A stretch of 64,000 nucleotides of DNA, from contig CAZCNS010000003.1 in assembly GCA_964500205.1 (NCBI GenBank), forward strand, positions 248,001 through 312,000, read 5' to 3'. The notes below the pieces were generated by a model. The model was not told the origin of the DNA, searched no databases, and was given only the letters and a program-made list of their open reading frames with translations. This stretch comes from UBA10329 sp964500205 (lineage in GTDB: Bacteria > Bacteroidota > Bacteroidia > UBA10329). The stretch's first letter is position 1; the number at the start of each line of letters is the position of its first letter. Of this stretch, positions 1-9,278 are shown piece after piece. Made by a program: the position numbers and the translations under genes.

Positions 1-1794
1 CTCTACTTCATTGCCCTGAGCAGGGATATTTTTTTGGTGTTTGGCATTAAGGACAAGGGCGATATCTCAGAAAAAAAGTCCAAACGCACCACCATTCGAA
101 GACTTTGGAGCAAGAACCTGCAATGGCGCAATCTGAGTATGCGCGACAATGGACACTACTGGAAGGTAGTGACCTACATGCCTCATCCTTTCGCGGTCAA
201 CCTCACTCGGAGCACAGACCACTACGACCCAGAGATGATTCGAAAGGTGTTTCAACAAAACCATCTGATCGCTGCGGCATTTGAGGTGGTGGTGGTGGTT
301 TCTTTCCTTCTGGTAGGCGCGTACCGAGAGATTCCGGCCTTGAGCATTCCTGCCGGTGCGGTCATCATGCTTACGGCCACTGTGATGCTCTTAGCGGTAA
401 GTGCCATGCATACGCTCATGCGCGGGTGGACGGCAGCAGGCATGGTGGTCTTTGCTGTGCTCATGCACTTTCTGGTGGCAAAGGACGTGTTGCACTATCA
501 AAACCGAGCGTACGGTCTCGATTATGAGTCAGAGCGTGCCATTTATCACTTGGATACTCTAAGTCAGTTTGACCAGAACTTCGGTCTGTATGAGAAAGAT
601 GTGGCCCACCACCAAAGCATTCTGAGCAGGTGGAAGCAACGCAATACCAAGTACCGCTGGCAGAAGCCCAAGTTGATAGTGGTGTGCGTTACGGGTGGCG
701 GCCTTCGGTCTGCGATGTGGGCCCACAAGGCCATGCAGGTGGCCGACAGCCTCTCGGGTGGCATGCTGCTGCCTCAGACCCACCTCATCACCGGGGCATC
801 TGGAGGCATGTTGGGAATGGCCCACCTCAGAGAGCTTTTTCTGCGTGCACAGACCGATGCCTCCATCGACCTCAACGACCAGAAGTACGTGCTGAAGACG
901 GGAGCCGATGTGCTCAACCCCATCGGGGTCTCCATTGCGGTAAATGATTGGTTCATCCGCTTCCAACGCTTCCGAGATGGGGAGTACATCTACACCAAGG
1001 ACCGCGGATACGCTCTCGAACGTCAGTTGATCATCAATACAGATAGTGTATTCGACAAGCGACTGGGAGACTATTATTTACCTGAGTATGAAGCCCGCAT
1101 CCCATTAATGGTACTGGCACCAAGCATCATCAATGATGGCCGCTCGCTGTTCATATCATCGCAACCGGCATCTCACCTCACTTTCAACCACCCTTCGGTC
1201 ATCAACGGACAGTCGCTGCAAGGAGGGGTCGAATTCAGACGGTTCTTCGAGAAGCAGGATGCCGATAACCTCTGGTTCACCACTGCACTGCGCATGAATG
1301 CCTCATTCCCCTACATCTGCCCGGCCGTTACCCTGCCAAGCAAGCCTGAGATCGAGGTCATGGACGCTGGGTTCCGTGACACCTACGGGCCAAGCATCGC
1401 CCTTAAACATATGTTTGCCATGCGTCAGTGGATACGGCAGAACACCAGCGGGGTCGTTCTCATCCAGATCCGAGACATGCAAAAGATCCTCCCGGTAGGC
1501 CCCAATCCATCGCGTTCTCTGATCAGCTATCTGCTCAATCCGTTGGGGCACATCTACAGTAATTTGTTCTCGATGCAGGACTACAACAACGATGACCTGA
1601 CGGTTTATGCCCACGAATGGCTGGGCACCGAGATGGAGGTCATCGACCTGGAGCTGATGCACGGAGAGAACTCCGAGATATCTATGAGCTGGCACCTGAC
1701 CGCCCGCGAAAAGGAGATGATAAAACAGTCGGCCTATCACCCGAAGAACCGCGATGCCATGAACCGCATCGTGGAGATGTTGAAGATCCGTTGA
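1..1794 (+). CDS. Patatin-like phospholipase with membrane segments, 5' end outside window
   Basis: The frame is open from the first base, so the true start lies to the left; an internal TTG at 34 is not a convincing start. Counting from that TTG, two or three hydrophobic segments (about residues 81-97, 103-126 and 132-150) come before a patatin-type hydrolase domain. The oxyanion-loop signature GGGLRSA is at about 221-227, the nucleophile elbow GASGG at 254-258 (Ser256), and the catalytic Asp is probably D444 in the motif DAG. These are the Ser/Asp dyad features of patatin-like lipases. The role is inferred to be hydrolysis of membrane lipids or acyl esters at the inner membrane; the substrate is not visible. 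The gene converges with the minus-strand glycosyltransferase that ends at 1807, leaving only 12 bp between the stops. Confidence 0.85.
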   Translation, partial: LYFIALSRDIFLVFGIKDKGDISEKKSKRTTIRRLWSKNLQWRNLSMRDNGHYWKVVTYMPHPFAVNLTRSTDHYDPEMIRKVFQQNHLIAAAFEVVVVVSFLLVGAYREIPALSIPAGAVIMLTATVMLLAVSAMHTLMRGWTAAGMVVFAVLMHFLVAKDVLHYQNRAYGLDYESERAIYHLDTLSQFDQNFGLYEKDVAHHQSILSRWKQRNTKYRWQKPKLIVVCVTGGGLRSAMWAHKAMQVADSLSGGMLLPQTHLITGASGGMLGMAHLRELFLRAQTDASIDLNDQKYVLKTGADVLNPIGVSIAVNDWFIRFQRFRDGEYIYTKDRGYALERQLIINTDSVFDKRLGDYYLPEYEARIPLMVLAPSIINDGRSLFISSQPASHLTFNHPSVINGQSLQGGVEFRRFFEKQDADNLWFTTALRMNASFPYICPAVTLPSKPEIEVMDAGFRDTYGPSIALKHMFAMRQWIRQNTSGVVLIQIRDMQKILPVGPNPSRSLISYLLNPLGHIYSNLFSMQDYNNDDLTVYAHEWLGTEMEVIDLELMHGENSEISMSWHLTAREKEMIKQSAYHPKNRDAMNRIVEMLKIR

Positions 1795-1806
1795 GCAATA
1801 GTATCA

Positions 1807-2934
1807 TCACTGAGCAGCGGCCCGCTGAAGGGATTCCCATAGCAGGTCTGCGGTGCGTTGCCATGTGAAATGTTCAGCACGCGATCGGCCGTGCGCCACT
1901 AGTCGTTCGCGGAGTGGCTCTTCCATCCAAAGTTGCTTGATGGCTGCAGCTATGGCATCCGTGGAGAACGGGTCCACCGTCAATGCACCCTCCCCGGCCA
2001 CCTCGGGCATGGAGGTCACGTTCGAGGTGATGACCGGCACCCCGGCCTGAAATGCCTCGATGATGGGGATGCCGAAACCCTCGAACGTGGACACGTAAAG
2101 ATTGGCAAAGGCTGAACCCAACAGCAGACTCAGGTCATCCTCCGACACACGTCCAGCGAACACCACATCCTGCGCGAAACGCATACCCTTTAGCGTCTGC
2201 TCCATCTCGTCTGTCCAATACTGACGGTTGCCCACCATCACAAGCTTGAGCGGACTGTCGGTCTGCTGTCGGAAGAGCTCGTAGCCTTGCAACATGCGTG
2301 CGATGTTCTTGCGCGGGTGCATGGCCCCGATGAAGATGAGATAGGGCGCTCCGGACGTCCATCTTTCACGGGTCTGCTGCCGTGCTTCCAATGCCACAGG
2401 TGCGAATCGCTCAGACACCCCATTGTACACCACATCGATCCTTTCGGGGTCTATGCCGTAACTCGAAGCAATGTCCTGTCGTGAAAACTCCGATACCGTG
2501 GCAATGCGCTCGGCCTTTTTCGCGAAGCGAGGGAAATTTCTGTTCAGATACTTGGCATGATGCTCTGGCAGGTCATGCGGATTATGCAGGAAGTTGAGGT
2601 CATGGATCACCGGTAGCGATGGCACATCTGTTCTCAATGACAGGTATCCATCTGGCGAGAGGAACACGTCAGCTTTGTGTTGATTCATAACCCTTGGCAG
2701 CATCCACTCGAACCATACATGCCAGAGCCAGGGATGACGCGCCTGCGGATGAACCGTGACGGCCTCCACGTTTTTCCCGAAAATGAATTCAGGGTGTGGT
2801 TCTCTATCAAAGAGGAAAATGAACCTGTGCTCGGGATGCTGTTGAACCATCAACCGCAGGGTCTCGAACGCGAAACGCCCCCAGCCATCAAGTCGGCCAT
2901 GGATCAAAAGGCGGGTATTTACGGCTATGTTCAC
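1807..2934 (-). CDS. GT4-family glycosyltransferase
   Basis: A 375-residue GT-B glycosyltransferase. The N-terminal half opens with MNIAVNTRLL and a glycine-rich acceptor-side loop. The C-terminal nucleotide-sugar domain has the linker GAMHPRKN near residue 200 and the family 4 signature STFEGFGIPIIEA near residue 290, whose two glutamates flank the donor site. It should transfer a sugar from a nucleotide donor to a lipid-linked or polysaccharide acceptor in the cytoplasm; donor and acceptor cannot be read from sequence. It is the last gene of a minus-strand series that includes other surface-glycan genes (carbamoyltransferase, WecE, GT61), separated from the GH3 gene by about 130 bp of repetitive sequence. 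Confidence 0.9.
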   Translation of the reverse strand: MNIAVNTRLLIHGRLDGWGRFAFETLRLMVQQHPEHRFIFLFDREPHPEFIFGKNVEAVTVHPQARHPWLWHVWFEWMLPRVMNQHKADVFLSPDGYLSLRTDVPSLPVIHDLNFLHNPHDLPEHHAKYLNRNFPRFAKKAERIATVSEFSRQDIASSYGIDPERIDVVYNGVSERFAPVALEARQQTRERWTSGAPYLIFIGAMHPRKNIARMLQGYELFRQQTDSPLKLVMVGNRQYWTDEMEQTLKGMRFAQDVVFAGRVSEDDLSLLLGSAFANLYVSTFEGFGIPIIEAFQAGVPVITSNVTSMPEVAGEGALTVDPFSTDAIAAAIKQLWMEEPLRERLVAHGRSRAEHFTWQRTADLLWESLQRAAAQ

Positions 2935-2959
2935 CTTGTGAGGGACGAGAGGAATAAGA

Positions 2960-3062
2960 TTTGCGAAGAACGATTATCGATTAACGATTGGCGATTTATC
3001 GCCCTTTGCGCCTCCACGTCTTTGCGAGAAAAAATCTTCGTGCGCCTTTGTGGTAAAGAACC
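2960..3062. repeat. Intergenic dispersed simple repeats
   Basis: Two low-complexity repeat words sit back to back between the GT4 gene and the GH3 fusion gene. One is an ATCGATTAACGATT-type string (about 2972-3000). The other is a string of CTTTGCG/CCTTTGTGG words (about 3001-3060). Similar CAAAG words occur at about 60575-60600. From general experience such words recur in intergenic DNA of Bacteroidota; their function is unknown. Confidence 0.5.
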
Positions 3063-5975
3063 TTATTTTAGAATCGCATCATAGATTACCTCCTGCACCT
3101 TGGTACGGGTGTTCAGTTTAGCAAGGCGGTTGGTCTCAGCATCGGGATAAACGCGATTGGAGAGGAAGACGTAAACCACCCCATTATCAGGGTCAGCCCA
3201 GGCCATGGTGCCGGTGAATCCTGTGTGACCGAAGCTCAGGTACGAAACGCACTCGCAGGCGGGCCCTCCCTTGCCCTCCGGCTCAGGCTTGTCGAAGCCG
3301 ATGCCCCTTCGGTTGCCTTCTTTGCAGAACTGACACTTGATGAATTCCGAAAGCGTTTCCTCGCTGATATACCGCTCGCCACCGTACTCACCGAGGTTGA
3401 GGAAAAGCTGCATCATCACCGCCACATCATAGGCATTACTGAAAAGACCCGCGTGTCCCCCTACTCCACCGAACATCGCTGCCGCAGGGTCATGCACATC
3501 GCCATGCACGAGCTGCTTGCGGAAGGCCATGTCGTACTCCGTGGGAGGGATGCGCTCCAGCGGGAACCGATTTCTTGGATGATAGCCAAGATGTTGCAGG
3601 CCGAGACGGTCGTAGAAGGTCTTCTGGGCAAAAGCATCAAGCCCCTCTCCTGTCTTGTCCTCGATCATCTTTTTCAGGTAAAAGAAACCGAGGTCGCTGT
3701 ATTTGTACTCTCGCTTGGGTCGCAGGTCGGAGTCATCGATCATCTTGAGTACCGTGTCGGGGTAGTCTTTCCTCATGTAAAGATTCTCGGCCACCCGCCA
3801 CGGGTATTTCTCTGATTGCTGCTTGGCGTAATAGACGCTGTCAGGGCTTCCTTTTCTCATGGTGAAGGTGTAGAAAGGTACCCACGCCTTGAGCTGCGCA
3901 TAGTGTGAGAGCATGTCGCGCAGCTTGATGTCCTTCTTGTTGGTGAACTTCAAATGCGGAAGGTGCTCACTAAGGCGGTCGTCCACGCTCACCTTTCCGC
4001 TGTCCACCAGTGTCATGAATGAGGCCAGCGATGCCGCCACCTTGGTGATGGAGGCGATGTCGTAAATGTCGTTCCACTGCACCTCGCGCTTACCTTCATA
4101 GCTGTGATGCCCGTATGTCTTCTCCATCACCACCATGCCATTCTTGACCACCAGCACTTGCGCACCGGGAGCGGCCTTGCCGTCAATGGCCTCCTTGACT
4201 ATTGTATCAATGCGTGTGAGTTTCTTGGAATCCATGCCCATCTGCTCGGGCACTCCGAAGGCGAGGCGCGTCTTAAGGGTGTTCACGCCCATCCCCAGTG
4301 GGAAACTGCGATTGGCGGTCACGGGGAGCCTACCCGTTACCCCGATGCCTCCGAAGATGGCCTGAGCCGCATATTGTTCTGATACTTCATTCTTCTCATA
4401 GGAGAAAAGCACCGCCTCTACGTTCTCCAATCCGGGCATCCTTGCCAACGCATAGGGGTTGCCAAAGACGTTCACCACCACCTCGGCATTGTCATTCACC
4501 ATGTTGATGATATTGAGGATCACGGGCGTGATGCCGTAGTTGTCATTCCGTCTGGAGGTCAGGCCATTCAGGCTCACGATGACAAGGTCATAGCTCGTCA
4601 AGGTGTCAACAATAGCAATGGCCTCCGCCTCAGAAAAACCTCTGTTCAGAGTGTAATGGTCGATGGGCGCATAGCGTGAAAGGGTGCGTTGAAAAGTGAT
4701 TCCACCGGAATCCCCGATCACCAGCGAAGCGACACGCGAGGCATTCAGGTTGCGCAGGGGGATGATGTCGCCCTCGTTGCGCAGCAGCGTCATGCTTGCG
4801 GCCACCACTTCATTCATCACAGCATTGGCGCGGTTGTCATTGAGGTCCTCGTAAAGATTCTTCAGGTTGATGGGACGATACTTGTCAAGCCCCGACCACG
4901 CCTTGGCAGCCAGCACCTTGCGACAGCGCACGTCTATCTCCTCCTGCGTGATGCGGCCCTCGTTCACCGCCTCGCGGATCTGACGGATGGCGGTGGGCAC
5001 GTCCTCCGCGAAGAGCATCACATCGTTGCCGGCAAGCAGCGCAAGCAGGTCCACCTCGCCCGGCTTATAGAACTTGCTCACACCCTTCATGTTAAGTGCA
5101 TCGGTGAACACCAGGCCCTTGAAGCCCATCGAGTCCTTGAGCAGGCCGTTGACGATGGCAGGACTGAGGGTGGATGCGCGATTCTTAGTGGTGTCGAGCG
5201 CGGGAATGTCGAGGTGGGCCACCATCATGCTGCCCACGCCATTCTCAATCAGTCGGCTGAACGGGTAAAGTTCCAGACTGTCGATGCGGGCGCGGCTGTG
5301 GCGTATCACGGGAAGGGTGTGGTGTGAATCGGTATCGGTGTCACCATGGCCCGGGAAGTGCTTGGCACAGGCCATCACGCGGTGCTTCTGCATGCCAACG
5401 GTGTAGGCCACGCCCTTGCTGCTCACGTTGTGCTTGTCCTCCCCGAAGCTCCGCGTACCGATGACCGGGTTGGCGGGGTTGCTGTTGACATCGACCACCG
5501 GGGCAAAGTTGATGTGCATGCCCATCCTGCGCATCTGGCGGGCCACTTCCTCCCCGAAACGCTCCACCACCTTGTCGTCCGCGATGGCACCGAGGGTCAT
5601 CTGGCGCGGGTAGCTGATGGTGCTGTCGAGCCTCATGCCCAGCCCCCACTCCGCATCCATCGCGATGAGCATGGGCACACGGGCCTTGGATTGCAGATGG
5701 TTGCACTGCCTCGCCTGACGCAGCGGCCCTCCCTGAAAGTAGATGAGACCGCCTATGCCCTGCTCCGTGACCAGTTTCTCCAGCTCGACCACATGCGACT
5801 CTCCTTTGTTGCTGTAGGCCGCGACCATGAATAGTTGCGCCAGCCGCTGATCGGGACTGAGGGTTGCGAACACTGAATCGATCCAGCTCTGCTTGCCGTG
5901 CGCAAGAAAATCAGGGTGTCGCTGGGCGAATGCCAAGGTGGGCAGCAGGGCGAGAAATGACAGAAGGAGACGCAT
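3063..5975 (-). CDS. GH3 beta-N-acetylhexosaminidase (NagZ-like) fused to a serine beta-lactamase-fold hydrolase
   Basis: A two-enzyme exported protein. I prefer the ATG at 5975, which gives the signal peptide MRLLLSFLALLPTLAFAQ; an ATG at 5993 adds six residues and is used for the numbering here. The GH3 domain has the NagZ signature KHFPGHG (211-217) followed by DSHH (222-225), and the candidate nucleophile Asp298 in VFTDALNM. A GH3 C-terminal Rossmann-like domain follows (about 395-560). The C-terminal third is a class C beta-lactamase/PBP-like domain with the SxxK motif (Ser648-I-T-Lys651), a YSD triad residue and a late HTG motif. This fusion is a known Bacteroidota architecture. The likely role is cleavage of cell-wall muropeptide sugars plus a peptidase or esterase activity in the periplasm; the second substrate is unknown. 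Confidence 0.9.
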   Translation of the reverse strand: MRLLLSFLALLPTLAFAQRHPDFLAHGKQSWIDSVFATLSPDQRLAQLFMVAAYSNKGESHVVELEKLVTEQGIGGLIYFQGGPLRQARQCNHLQSKARVPMLIAMDAEWGLGMRLDSTISYPRQMTLGAIADDKVVERFGEEVARQMRRMGMHINFAPVVDVNSNPANPVIGTRSFGEDKHNVSSKGVAYTVGMQKHRVMACAKHFPGHGDTDTDSHHTLPVIRHSRARIDSLELYPFSRLIENGVGSMMVAHLDIPALDTTKNRASTLSPAIVNGLLKDSMGFKGLVFTDALNMKGVSKFYKPGEVDLLALLAGNDVMLFAEDVPTAIRQIREAVNEGRITQEEIDVRCRKVLAAKAWSGLDKYRPINLKNLYEDLNDNRANAVMNEVVAASMTLLRNEGDIIPLRNLNASRVASLVIGDSGGITFQRTLSRYAPIDHYTLNRGFSEAEAIAIVDTLTSYDLVIVSLNGLTSRRNDNYGITPVILNIINMVNDNAEVVVNVFGNPYALARMPGLENVEAVLFSYEKNEVSEQYAAQAIFGGIGVTGRLPVTANRSFPLGMGVNTLKTRLAFGVPEQMGMDSKKLTRIDTIVKEAIDGKAAPGAQVLVVKNGMVVMEKTYGHHSYEGKREVQWNDIYDIASITKVAASLASFMTLVDSGKVSVDDRLSEHLPHLKFTNKKDIKLRDMLSHYAQLKAWVPFYTFTMRKGSPDSVYYAKQQSEKYPWRVAENLYMRKDYPDTVLKMIDDSDLRPKREYKYSDLGFFYLKKMIEDKTGEGLDAFAQKTFYDRLGLQHLGYHPRNRFPLERIPPTEYDMAFRKQLVHGDVHDPAAAMFGGVGGHAGLFSNAYDVAVMMQLFLNLGEYGGERYISEETLSEFIKCQFCKEGNRRGIGFDKPEPEGKGGPACECVSYLSFGHTGFTGTMAWADPDNGVVYVFLSNRVYPDAETNRLAKLNTRTKVQEVIYDAILK

Positions 5976-6076
5976 TACATGAGGTTGCAACATAGCCCCG
6001 AAGGTCGTTCCGGGCTATTCCTCACCCAACGCGCAAAATGGCGAATTATGCACACCCCGATGTGGGCGGACTGAGG

Positions 6077-6586
6077 TCAGCAGTCGCGGGGTGTGCGCTG
6101 CAACTTATTGACATCAAAACCAAGCGCTGCCGCCTTGATCAGCAACTGCCCGTAGGTGGTGGCATCCAGCTCTGGTGAGCGGGAAAGTACCCACAGGTAT
6201 TCCCTGTTCGGATGGCCCACCATGGCATAACTGTAATCGTCTGCGAGGTCGATGATGTAGTAGTCGCCTTTGAACGGCCAGAAGAACTGCACCTTGAGCC
6301 TTGCGTTGCCGCTGCCTTCCTGCACGAAAGCCTTTCCGGTGATACCATCCCACTTCCCATCGCGGAAACATTGGTTGTCCACTTTCACATGACCATCTGA
6401 CAACGTGTAAGTTGCGGTGGTGCAGTTACATCCTTTTTGAAAGCGACTGGGATAGGACGCCACCTCATGCCAAGTGCCTGAATAGCGGTTGAGGTCCACC
6501 TCGGGGACGGTGGGGAGGTTTGATGAGGAGGGGGAACACGATGGCACTAGGAAAAGTGCTGTAACCAGAGGAAAGTTTTTGGCCAT
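6077..6586 (-). CDS. Lipocalin-family outer-membrane lipoprotein (Blc-like)
   Basis: A 169-residue bacterial lipocalin. The ATG at 6586 gives a short lipoprotein signal ending in LVPSC, with Cys17 as the lipidation site; a TTG upstream at 6604 would bury it. The lipocalin start motif is present as LNRYSGTWHEVASYP, followed by the beta-barrel strands and the C-terminal LSRSPELD segment typical of Blc. Blc-type lipocalins bind lipids or lysophospholipids and sit on the inner face of the outer membrane. It follows the GT61 gene by 14 bp (overlapping it if the TTG is used), so the two are probably co-transcribed. A role in envelope lipid handling alongside the polysaccharide genes is inference. 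Confidence 0.88.
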   Translation of the reverse strand: MAKNFPLVTALFLVPSCSPSSSNLPTVPEVDLNRYSGTWHEVASYPSRFQKGCNCTTATYTLSDGHVKVDNQCFRDGKWDGITGKAFVQEGSGNARLKVQFFWPFKGDYYIIDLADDYSYAMVGHPNREYLWVLSRSPELDATTYGQLLIKAAALGFDVNKLQRTPRDC

Positions 6587-6600
6587 CAACTGTGATGTGA

Positions 6601-7722
6601 TCAAGACATGGATTGGATTAAAAAAACGAGGCGGTCTACGTCTACAGTGATGTTCTGATTCACCGCATAGGCAGTGGGCGGGTGTTGAGGCCCCTTACCG
6701 AACACTATATCGGGGTTAAAGTTCCCCATACACTTGCAGAACAAGGCGTGATAGGTAAGATCCATGGCGTTGGCCATGCGCCAGAAAGGAAAGGTGTACT
6801 CCAGTTCAGCATGGGCCGTGTTGACAAGTTCCACCACATGACTTCCTTCCTCCATGAACATCATATTGGTGAATCCGGCACCGTTCCAACCTATCAGAAT
6901 CTCACTCTGTGCCATGAGCATAACCTGCTCTTTCAAGCTTAGCTGTTCGAATTGCACGGACTCGAATCCGAATGGTTGTAATGCCTGCAATACCTCCTGT
7001 TCATTCTCCACGCATCGAAGACCTCTACCCGAACGTGAAAGATAAACCCTTCTTTTCCCCTTGTCGGAACCTGAGTTTGACCCTGAGAAAAAACGCAGCA
7101 TTCTGGACCTTACATCCTTCAAGTGTGGCGGATAGAAGGTGGCAGTGTACTGACGGGTCTCGGGCATGAGAAGCCGACTCACTTTCAAATGGACTCCTGC
7201 GGGAAGAATTCTTGTCTCCACGTCAAACGCCTGTAAACTTGCACTGACATACGGGACCTTGCTCAGTCCTTCGGGCAGTATCAGCACAGCATCCTTCAAC
7301 AGCCCCTCCTTCTCTGCCCGTATGAGTCTCGACAGGTAGCAATTAATCCAGAAAGCGTAGTTGAACCACTTGGAGTGGATAATGAGATAGGTCCTGTCAT
7401 CCCATGTCTCGCGGCTCAAGCTCTTGCCCCATTTGCTCACAAGGCATTCCTCGATGGCATGTCGCCAGAAATCCCATCGAAAGTTGATGTCCTCCGTTCC
7501 TGAGATGTTCAACGCACATCCATCCACCAAGAAGCCATTAGAGAGCACCACCCCGCTATGACTCACAAATACATTGGATAAATGCCGCACCCGGGGCACA
7601 TGCACCTTCCGTTCAAGTCTGCTGGCAAAGAACCGCTCCTCGCCTTCCCTGAGACTATTGGGCGTATCACAGCTCACGGAAACGACTCCTGAGGACATGA
7701 GGTCAATTTGGGGGACAATCAT
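6601..7722 (-). CDS. GT61-family (DUF563) glycosyltransferase
   Basis: A 373-residue protein with the DUF563/GT61 C-terminal domain. The recognisable part is VYLSRSGRGLRCVENEQEVL, followed by a region ending in LIGWNGAGFTNMMFMEEGS and VVELVNTAH, the hallmark conserved blocks of this family. In bacteria these proteins are usually encoded in capsule or O-antigen loci and are assumed to transfer a sugar such as xylose; the donor here is unknown. Its ATG at 7722 overlaps the stop of the wecE gene by one base (TAATG), which points to translational coupling with the aminotransferase upstream. Confidence 0.8.
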   Translation of the reverse strand: MIVPQIDLMSSGVVSVSCDTPNSLREGEERFFASRLERKVHVPRVRHLSNVFVSHSGVVLSNGFLVDGCALNISGTEDINFRWDFWRHAIEECLVSKWGKSLSRETWDDRTYLIIHSKWFNYAFWINCYLSRLIRAEKEGLLKDAVLILPEGLSKVPYVSASLQAFDVETRILPAGVHLKVSRLLMPETRQYTATFYPPHLKDVRSRMLRFFSGSNSGSDKGKRRVYLSRSGRGLRCVENEQEVLQALQPFGFESVQFEQLSLKEQVMLMAQSEILIGWNGAGFTNMMFMEEGSHVVELVNTAHAELEYTFPFWRMANAMDLTYHALFCKCMGNFNPDIVFGKGPQHPPTAYAVNQNITVDVDRLVFLIQSMS

Positions 7723-8861
7723 TACATGAAAAACGCATTCACCGCAGCCGCCACCCTATGCACCTCTGCATCTGCTATATCGCAGTAAAGCGGCAGCCTC
7801 AACAAGCATTCACTGTAGCGGTCGGTATTCGAAAGCGGCCTGCCATCGTGCTTCGGGCCATAATATGGCGATGTGTGGAGGGACTGATAATGAAAAACCG
7901 CATGGACACCGTTCTCCTTAAGGTGTGCCATTAGACTGTCTCGGGTACTCCCGTTGTCGCATACTACATAGAACATGTGGGCATTGTTGGCGGCAAAATC
8001 GGGTATGAAGGGAGCGGTTATTCGTGCTGAGCTGAACGCTGGCTGTAGCAACTCCGAATAAAGACCCCAGGCATGCATGCGTCTGGACTGAATAGAATCA
8101 AGTTTTTCAAGTTGTGCGAACAGGTAGGCCGCGTTGATCTCTGACGGAAGAAAAGACGATCCTACGTCCACCCAATTGTACTTATCCACCTCTCCGCGCC
8201 AGAAGGCTGCACGGTTGGTGCCCTTCTCCCAAATGATCTCTGCACGGGCAACAAGAGCGGGGTCATTTATTAAGAGCGCACCGCCCTCCCCGCATTGGAT
8301 ATTCTTGGTCTCATGGAACGAATATGTTCCCATGTGACCTATACCGCCCAGCGACCTACCCTTGTAAGATGACGCAATGGCCTGAGCAGAATCCTCCACC
8401 ACCTTGAGGTCGTGTCGCTCGGCAATGTCCATGATTACGTCCATATCACATGCTACACCTGCATAGTGAACCACCGCTATGGCCTTGGTCTTGGAGGTGA
8501 TGAGAGCCTCCACGCTGCTTTCATCCAGACCGGGATGGTCGGTGCGACTATCTGCAAAAACAATCTTCGCACCGCGTAGCACAAAGGCATTGGCCGTGCT
8601 TACGAAGGTGTAGGACGGCATGATGACCTCATCGCCAGATTCGATTTTCAGCAAGATTGCGGCCATCTCCAAAGCATCCGTGCAGGAAGTGGTGAGCAGC
8701 ACCTTGCCGAAGCCGTATCGCTCCTCCAAGAAATGCTGGCATTTCTTGGTGAACATACCGTTGCCTGACAGCTTGTTGGCCGCAACGGCCTCAAGTATGT
8801 ACTCAGCCTCCTTGCCCGATAGGTGAGGGTGGTTGAAGGGTATGACGGATGCTGTGCTCAT
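7722..8861 (-). CDS. wecE: dTDP-4-amino-4,6-dideoxygalactose transaminase
   Basis: A 379-residue PLP-dependent aminotransferase of the DegT/DnrJ/EryC1/StrS family. It follows the E. coli WecE (RffA) pattern closely in blocks I remember: IPFNHPHLSG, KVLLTTSCTDALEMAA, GDEVIMPSYTFVSTANAF, VVHYAGVACDMD and SFHETKN. Lys186 in SFHETKN is the Schiff-base lysine; Asp157 contacts the PLP ring nitrogen. The enzyme aminates dTDP-4-keto-6-deoxyglucose to dTDP-4-amino-4,6-dideoxygalactose. The N-acetyltransferase expected to act next (WecD) is encoded at 46636-47325. The upstream dTDP-glucose genes rmlA and rmlB are not in the window. Tight spacing on both sides places it in an operon with the SxtJ-like gene and GT61. 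Confidence 0.92.
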   Translation of the reverse strand: MSTASVIPFNHPHLSGKEAEYILEAVAANKLSGNGMFTKKCQHFLEERYGFGKVLLTTSCTDALEMAAILLKIESGDEVIMPSYTFVSTANAFVLRGAKIVFADSRTDHPGLDESSVEALITSKTKAIAVVHYAGVACDMDVIMDIAERHDLKVVEDSAQAIASSYKGRSLGGIGHMGTYSFHETKNIQCGEGGALLINDPALVARAEIIWEKGTNRAAFWRGEVDKYNWVDVGSSFLPSEINAAYLFAQLEKLDSIQSRRMHAWGLYSELLQPAFSSARITAPFIPDFAANNAHMFYVVCDNGSTRDSLMAHLKENGVHAVFHYQSLHTSPYYGPKHDGRPLSNTDRYSECLLRLPLYCDIADAEVHRVAAAVNAFFM

Positions 8862-8879
8862 ATCAGGACTATAGATTTC

Positions 8880-9248
8880 TCACCATGGCTTTCGTAGAGA
8901 TCCGGCAGTGAACTTGTGCTCAACGATGTAAAAATTGGACACTAAAGTCGGACGCAGGTTCAAGGGGTCGCGTTTGCCGAAGATGCGACTAAGTATCGCG
9001 ACAGGCAACAGAACTGCCACGTATACCAACATCAGCACCACAACGGGCATGAATCTGCCCAGCAGCGCGGCCAGCCCCATCCACCAGCGGTCAATAAGCA
9101 CGGCTATGCGCGCGGAGAGCACACCTGCCAGTCCGACTACAAGGGCCAATGGCAACAGCTGTCGCCACTCCGACAGCAGATAGAGTGCCAACATGCCCAC
9201 CACGATGGTCAGCACGGTGCGGAAAGGGTCGGTCTTGGTCATTCTCAT
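8880..9248 (-). CDS. SxtJ-like small membrane protein
   Basis: A protein of about 122 residues with three or four hydrophobic segments and a basic, soluble C-terminus (ILSRIFGKRDPLNLRP). ATG at 9248 is chosen over a TTG at 9257. It matches the SxtJ membrane family, which almost always lies next to NodU/TobZ-type carbamoyltransferases, as here (31 bp downstream of one). The biochemical role is unknown; a membrane partner of the carbamoyltransferase is the usual inference. The very small DUF5989 protein that often sits between these two genes is absent. Confidence 0.75.
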   Translation of the reverse strand: MRMTKTDPFRTVLTIVVGMLALYLLSEWRQLLPLALVVGLAGVLSARIAVLIDRWWMGLAALLGRFMPVVVLMLVYVAVLLPVAILSRIFGKRDPLNLRPTLVSNFYIVEHKFTAGSLRKPW

Positions 9249-9278
9249 CTGATGCAATGATAAGAAGAGTTTCAGCGC

